Both the position numbers and the translations under genes were made by a program. DNA of 64,000 bases from an uncultured Prevotella sp. (GTDB lineage Bacteria; Bacteroidota; Bacteroidia; Bacteroidales; Bacteroidaceae), in contig CAMOGW010000006.1 of assembly GCA_946614435.1 (NCBI GenBank), positions 1 to 64,000 of the forward strand. Direction: 5' to 3'. Shown here one piece after another: positions 59,795 to 64,000 of this stretch; position 1 is the first letter of the stretch, and every line of letters begins with the position of its first letter. The notes beneath the pieces were generated by a model, which saw nothing but the letters and a program-made list of their open reading frames with translations, was not told where the DNA came from and searched no databases.

Positions 59795-60946
59795 ATGACG
59801 ATTGCCTACATCTATCCTGCATTCATCAACATTGGCGGTGCCGATAAAATCATTATCAGCAAAGCCAACTACATGGCCGACCATTGGGGCTATGAAGTCT
59901 ATCTGATCACAGACTCCCAGAACGGACTACCCACGTTCTTCCCCCTCTCTCCCAAGGTGCATCTCATCGACCTCGACATCAACTTCTTCCAGCAGTACCA
60001 GTACGCGCCGCTGAAGCGACTGATGGTCTATCTGAAGCTGATGCGCCGCTACCGGAAGGCGATGGAGCGCACCTTGCAGCAGATACGTCCCGACATCATC
60101 ATCTCTACCTTCAGTCGCGATGCCAAGTTCGTAGGCTTGTTCAAGAAATACTCGAAGGCTGCCATTGCCGAGGTACACACCACGAAGAAGAACATTCGGG
60201 CACTGCCCAACCTGCGGCTGAAGGGTGGATTCTACATCTTCTTGGCGGCCTACATCGAGCGGCAACTGAACAACTCGGCCAAGCGCTTCGACGAGGTGGT
60301 GGTGCTCAACTCGCTTGAAGAAGACCTCTGGAAGCGAGTGAGGAAAGTAAGGGTCATCCATAATGCCGTGCAGTACTACCCCGAGGAGGAGAATGAGCTG
60401 AAGGCTAAGAACGTCATCTATGTGGGGCGTGCCGAATACGAGAAAGCCCCTGACCGGCTGATTGACGTTTGGCGAGTGGTGGCCGAGAAGCATCCCGACT
60501 GGACGGTGAGCATGTACTGCACCGGAGCCATGCTCGACAAGCTGAAAGCCAGGGTCCGTGACTACGGTCTGGAGCAGCAAGTGCGGTTCATGCCCCCCAC
60601 CAAGGACATGCTGTTGGCCTATATGTCCAGCTCCATCTGTGTGCTCACGTCCCGCTACGAAGGCTTCCCCGTGGTGCTGCAGGAGGCGATGGGGTGCGGC
60701 ATACCCTGCGTGTCGTTCAACTGTCCCAGCGGTCCGCGCTACATCATCACCGATCATGAGGACGGCTATCTGGTAAGAGACGGCGACATCGACGGCTTTG
60801 CCGAGAAGGTGTGCCTGCTGATGGAGGACGAGGCACTGCGCCGCAGGCTGGGCCGTCAGGCCAAGCAGTCGATGGCACGCTATGGGGCCGATGTAATCAT
60901 GGCGCAATGGCGCGAACTGTTTGAACGATTAACGAAAGGAAAGTAA
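59795..60946 (+). CDS. GT4 family glycosyltransferase
   Basis: 383 residues. Seen: IAYIYPAFINIGGADKIIISKANYM, VIYVGRAEYEKAPDRLIDVW and the donor site SRYEGFPVVLQEAMGCGIPCVSFNCPSGPRYIITDHEDG. A retaining GT-B enzyme, donor and acceptor unknown. The sequence runs in parallel with the GT4 at 55565 (same N-terminal pattern GG..(K/R)(I/V).....KANY and DLDINF), so the two are likely paralogues. It is in an operon with the ATP-grasp gene and the GINT1-like gene 4 bases downstream. Confidence 0.92.
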   Translation: MTIAYIYPAFINIGGADKIIISKANYMADHWGYEVYLITDSQNGLPTFFPLSPKVHLIDLDINFFQQYQYAPLKRLMVYLKLMRRYRKAMERTLQQIRPDIIISTFSRDAKFVGLFKKYSKAAIAEVHTTKKNIRALPNLRLKGGFYIFLAAYIERQLNNSAKRFDEVVVLNSLEEDLWKRVRKVRVIHNAVQYYPEEENELKAKNVIYVGRAEYEKAPDRLIDVWRVVAEKHPDWTVSMYCTGAMLDKLKARVRDYGLEQQVRFMPPTKDMLLAYMSSSICVLTSRYEGFPVVLQEAMGCGIPCVSFNCPSGPRYIITDHEDGYLVRDGDIDGFAEKVCLLMEDEALRRRLGRQAKQSMARYGADVIMAQWRELFERLTKGK

Positions 60947-60950
60947 CCTC

Positions 60951-61898
60951 ATGCTCAACCGACTATTCAGAAAAGAAGGCGCCTTCGCAGCGGCCATCTT
61001 TGCCAGCGACAGGCTCTCGCTCGATGCACTCAACGAGCAGCAGCTGGTCTATAAGCTCGATATCAAGGGGCTGTGGAAGCCGAAGCCCGTGCTCTTCCAG
61101 GCCGATTCGTTCCTTTTTGTGAAGGGCGACGAGCTGTTTCTCTTCTATGAGTTGCAGCACTGGGACGATCCGGGGGTGATTGCAATGGTGAAGACACGCG
61201 ACTTGCGGTCGTGGACAGCACCAGTCATCGTGCTCCGCCAGCCGTTCCACCTGTCATTCCCCTACGTGTTCGAGGACCACGGTCAGGTCTATATGGTGCC
61301 TGAGTCGCAGGAGAGCGATGCCATCCATCTGTTTAAGGCCGACGATGCCGGGCTCACTTCTTTTTCCAAAGTGCGCACACTCCTGCATCAGGAGCGGAAG
61401 AACGGCATACACTACAACTTCAACGACAGCCACATCTACCTGAAGGACGGCACATACTATCTGTTCACTTCCTATCAGCGCGACTGGCTCTACTATCAGG
61501 AACTCTATGTGACCGATGATTTGTTGCACGGCGAGTTCCGTCGGCATCCGTCTTCGCCCATCTGCACCAGCAACGAGTTCGGGCGCAATGGCGGCTCGCT
61601 CATCACCATCGACGGACGGTTGCTGCGCGTCACTCAGGACTGCCATCAAGACTATGGCACCAACGTATCGCTCATGGAGATTTCCCGACTCTCGCCAACC
61701 GAATATGAAGAGCATCTGTGGCGGCAGAACGTGTTGCCCGCGAACAGCATCTTCCGTGAGGGAGGGCATCAGCTGAACATAGCCCGTTTCAAGCATCAAT
61801 ACGTCTTTGCCACTGATTACAGGCAAGCACGCTGGGCATGGTACAAGCTCTGGGTGGCAATACTTGTCAAACTAAAACTGCACGAGCATAAAGGATGA
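60951..61898 (+). CDS. GINT1 N-terminal-like beta-propeller protein
   Basis: 315 residues, no signal peptide. Seen: a five-bladed propeller pattern with KPVLFQADSFLFVKGDELFLFYE, SFPYVFEDHGQVYMVPES, FNDSHIYLKDGTYYLFTSYQ and GGSLITIDGRLLRVTQDC. It resembles the N-terminal domain of plant glucosamine inositolphosphorylceramide transferase 1 and GH43/62-type folds. A catalytic role in glycan assembly is possible but not shown. Its stop overlaps the next GT4 start by 4 bases (ATGA), so it is tightly co-expressed with glycosyltransferases. Confidence 0.75.
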   Translation: MLNRLFRKEGAFAAAIFASDRLSLDALNEQQLVYKLDIKGLWKPKPVLFQADSFLFVKGDELFLFYELQHWDDPGVIAMVKTRDLRSWTAPVIVLRQPFHLSFPYVFEDHGQVYMVPESQESDAIHLFKADDAGLTSFSKVRTLLHQERKNGIHYNFNDSHIYLKDGTYYLFTSYQRDWLYYQELYVTDDLLHGEFRRHPSSPICTSNEFGRNGGSLITIDGRLLRVTQDCHQDYGTNVSLMEISRLSPTEYEEHLWRQNVLPANSIFREGGHQLNIARFKHQYVFATDYRQARWAWYKLWVAILVKLKLHEHKG

Positions 61899-63070
61899 AA
61901 ATACTCTTTCTGGTCTATCACGGCTTCTCTGACGTGAGCGGCATATCCAAGAAAATACACTATCAGGTGAAAGGCTTGTGGCAGAATGGCCATGAGGTTC
62001 ATCTGTGTTACTACGACCGTGGGGAGAACGGCCACTGGCAGCGACTGGTCAGCGTTGAGAACGGGCGCACTGCGGTCACTCACGTGATTGAAGACTACGG
62101 CACGGGGCGTATGGCTGGTCTGCGGCAACGCACGTCGTACGGTGCGCTGCGCGACTACTGCGTGCTCAACGGCATTCAGATGGTCTATGCCCGTTGTTTC
62201 CAGAATGCCAATCCCTGGCTGGTCAGCTTCTTCCGCGAGCTGAAAGCGGCAGGCATCAAGAGCGTGATGGAGATACCCACCTATCCTTACGATCAGGAGT
62301 TTCAGGGGTTTTCGCGCATCGAGCGGCTTCAGCTCCGCATCGACCAGCTCTATCGCAGGAAGCTGGCACGGCAGTTAGAGGCCATCGTCACCTTCACCAG
62401 CGAGCAGCAGATCTTCGGTCAGCGCACCATCAACATCAGCAACGGGGTCGATTTCGACAGCATGCCCCTGCATCAGCGTGTCGATACTTCTCGCGAGCTT
62501 CATCTCATCGGTGTGGCCGAGGTTCACTTCTGGCATGGCTACGACCGCCTGATAGCCGGACTGGGCGAGTACTACCGAGCCGCTTCGGCCACTCAGGTGA
62601 AGCCCGTCTATTTCCACATCGTGGGCGGTGTGTGGAAGAGCGAGATGCACAACTCCGAGCATGCGCCCGGCTTTGCCGAGCTGATAGCGAAGTATGGCCT
62701 GCAGGACAAGGTCATCTTCCACGACCAGCTGTTTGGCGAAGCCCTGAACGCCGTGTTCGAGCAGTCGGCGTTCGCCATCGGCAGTCTGGCGCGCCATCGC
62801 AGTGGCATCAGCGACATCAAGACACTGAAGAACCGCGAGTATGCCAGTCGCGGACTGCCCTTCGTCTATTCCGAGAACGACAGCGACTTCGACCATCAGC
62901 CCTACGTGCTGAAGGTGCCTGCCGACGAGTCGCCCGTTGACGTGGCCCGCATCGTGGCCTTCGAGGAGCAGCTGCGCATGTCGCCGCTTGAGATCAGGCA
63001 GACCGTGGAGCATCTGTCATGGAAGGTGCAGATGGCGAAAGTAGTGAGTGAAGTGCAGTCAGAGTGTTAG
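61895..63070 (+). CDS. GT4-type glycosyltransferase
   Basis: 391 residues. Seen: MKILFLVYHGFSDVSGISKK as GT-B N-lobe start, ISNGVDFDSMP before the C-lobe, and a C-lobe with FHIVGGVWKSEM and HRSGISDIKTLKNREYASRG. The usual E(x)7E donor motif is less clear than in the neighbouring GT4s, so it belongs to a divergent branch. Coupled to the upstream gene by ATGA overlap; the next gene begins 13 bases after its stop. Confidence 0.85.
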   Translation: MKILFLVYHGFSDVSGISKKIHYQVKGLWQNGHEVHLCYYDRGENGHWQRLVSVENGRTAVTHVIEDYGTGRMAGLRQRTSYGALRDYCVLNGIQMVYARCFQNANPWLVSFFRELKAAGIKSVMEIPTYPYDQEFQGFSRIERLQLRIDQLYRRKLARQLEAIVTFTSEQQIFGQRTINISNGVDFDSMPLHQRVDTSRELHLIGVAEVHFWHGYDRLIAGLGEYYRAASATQVKPVYFHIVGGVWKSEMHNSEHAPGFAELIAKYGLQDKVIFHDQLFGEALNAVFEQSAFAIGSLARHRSGISDIKTLKNREYASRGLPFVYSENDSDFDHQPYVLKVPADESPVDVARIVAFEEQLRMSPLEIRQTVEHLSWKVQMAKVVSEVQSEC

Positions 63071-63083
63071 TGAGTGAAGAGCT

Positions 63084-64000
63084 ATGCGAATCGTGTTTCT
63101 GCATCATGCCAATGTGTGCCGGGGCGGCATTGAGCGCGTCTTCTGCCAGAAGGCCAATTATCTGGCCGAGCAGAAGGAATGGCAGGTCACCATGCTCACC
63201 TACGAGCAGAACGGCGAGCCCTATCCCTACGAGCTGTCACCCAAGGTGGACTGCGTCAACCTTGACGTCCGGCTCTATTCCGCCTATCAGGCCCCTGTGC
63301 TGCTGCGGCCTTTTCGCCGGTGGCAGCTCTGTCGCCAACTGTTGCTGGCCTTGCGCCGCTTTCTGGCCATGCATAAGACCGATGTGGTGGTCTGCACCGA
63401 CAAGGATGCCCATGAGCAGCAGGCCCTGCTCATGGCGCACACTACTGAGCGACTCGTGGTCGAGGCCCATACGGGCATGATTGATCATGTGTTCTGTCAG
63501 CGTGAGGAGACGAATACTTTCCGACGGATGGTAGCTGCGTGGGGCGTTTGGTCGCTGAAGCGCACCATTGCTCGTTTCGATGCGTTGGTAGCATTGACAC
63601 CCGACGATGCCCGTTGTTGGAGCCCGCTGGTCACAACCGTCTGCCTGCCCAATGCGCTGGCTTTCTATCCGGCTCAGACCGTCACTCCTACAGCCGATGT
63701 GCGCAGAGTGATAGCTGTGGGCCGTCTTAATCGTCAGAAGGGCTTCGACCTTTTGTTGCAGGCATGGGCTGGGGTAGAGGCCGCTCATCCCGACTGGCAG
63801 CTCGACATCTTCGGCGACGGTGAAGACCGTGATGCGCTGAACCTTCAGGTGCAGATGCTCGCACTGCGTCGTGCCGCTATCCATCCAGCCACACCAGACA
63901 TCTACGATGCCTACATGCAGAGCTCATTCCTCGTCTGTTCTTCCCGTTGGGAGTCGTTTGGCCTCATTCTCATTGAGGCTATGTCGTGTGGTTTGCCTGT
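63084..64000 (+). CDS. GT4 family glycosyltransferase, 3' truncated
   Basis: The frame is open from ATG 63084 (MRIVFLHHANVCRGGIERVF) to the window end, about 305 residues. Seen: KANYLAEQKEW, VVVCTDKDAHEQQALL, VGRLNRQKGFDLLLQAW and SSRWESFGLILIEAMSCGLPV, the E(x)7E donor region at the edge. A retaining GT-B enzyme and third member of the paralogous GT4 set with 55565 and 59795. The cluster continues beyond the window. Confidence 0.9.
   Translation, partial: MRIVFLHHANVCRGGIERVFCQKANYLAEQKEWQVTMLTYEQNGEPYPYELSPKVDCVNLDVRLYSAYQAPVLLRPFRRWQLCRQLLLALRRFLAMHKTDVVVCTDKDAHEQQALLMAHTTERLVVEAHTGMIDHVFCQREETNTFRRMVAAWGVWSLKRTIARFDALVALTPDDARCWSPLVTTVCLPNALAFYPAQTVTPTADVRRVIAVGRLNRQKGFDLLLQAWAGVEAAHPDWQLDIFGDGEDRDALNLQVQMLALRRAAIHPATPDIYDAYMQSSFLVCSSRWESFGLILIEAMSCGLP

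Overview
The window looks like a chromosomal piece of a plant-polysaccharide-degrading Bacteroidales bacterium, most likely Prevotellaceae (Prevotella / Xylanibacter / Segatella type). The main reasons are repeated Bacteroidetes promoters (TTTG about 19 bases before TAnnTTTG), a BspA-like leucine-rich-repeat protein with a C-terminal sorting-type domain, the lineage-typical families DUF4924, DUF3098 and DUF2723, a fused thrA beside an ApgM-type proposed homoserine kinase, and enzymes against xylan and arabinogalactan. No rRNA, tRNA, CRISPR array, transposase or prophage was recognised.

Layout. 1-9000: end of a surface LRR protein, a FAD oxidoreductase, a LysE-type exporter, DUF4924, rfbD, a frameshifted small gene, release factor 3, and the infC-rpmI-rplT operon on the minus strand. 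9000-19000: carbohydrate-active block with a three-domain alpha/beta hydrolase, a membrane propeller-AraC regulator, GH53 galactanase, the mntP manganese exporter and GH115 alpha-glucuronidase; a GH3 enzyme follows at 33.7 kb. 19000-20400: threonine synthase. 20500-32500: an AT-rich accessory island on the minus strand, with an XRE regulator, a damaged AlbA_2 gene, and a compact operon of a DUF1848 protein, a methyltransferase-like/RecQ-like helicase, small membrane and coiled-coil proteins, and a large coiled-coil / DUF6035-like nuclease / WG-repeat protein. 32500-49200: YbjQ, MmcQ, GH3, BlaI-BlaR1, a double esterase lipoprotein, an AraC regulator with two amidohydrolases, DUF3098 and DUF2723. 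49300-54000: a membrane winged-helix regulator, the ApgM-like kinase and thrA. 54500-64000: a glycan assembly cluster of GT2 and GT4 glycosyltransferases, an ATP-grasp enzyme and a GINT1-N-like protein, running off the end.

Two things stand out. First, the operon at 21.5-32.3 kb has the build of an uncharacterised defence or DNA-processing system: helicase, nuclease-like protein and membrane partners, and two of its proteins share a methyltransferase-derived segment. I do not recognise it as a named system. Second, the chromosome carries several families of short repeats that have entered genes without breaking them: about 40-bp palindromic elements inside apgM, blaR1, thrA, GH115 and probably the FAD oxidoreductase gene; degenerate heptamer tandems inside thrC, thrA and the FAD gene; nonamer tandems; and three intergenic arrays with an exact 22-bp period.

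All calls come from reading the sequence and translations. No alignment or database search was run, so family names rest on motif recognition.
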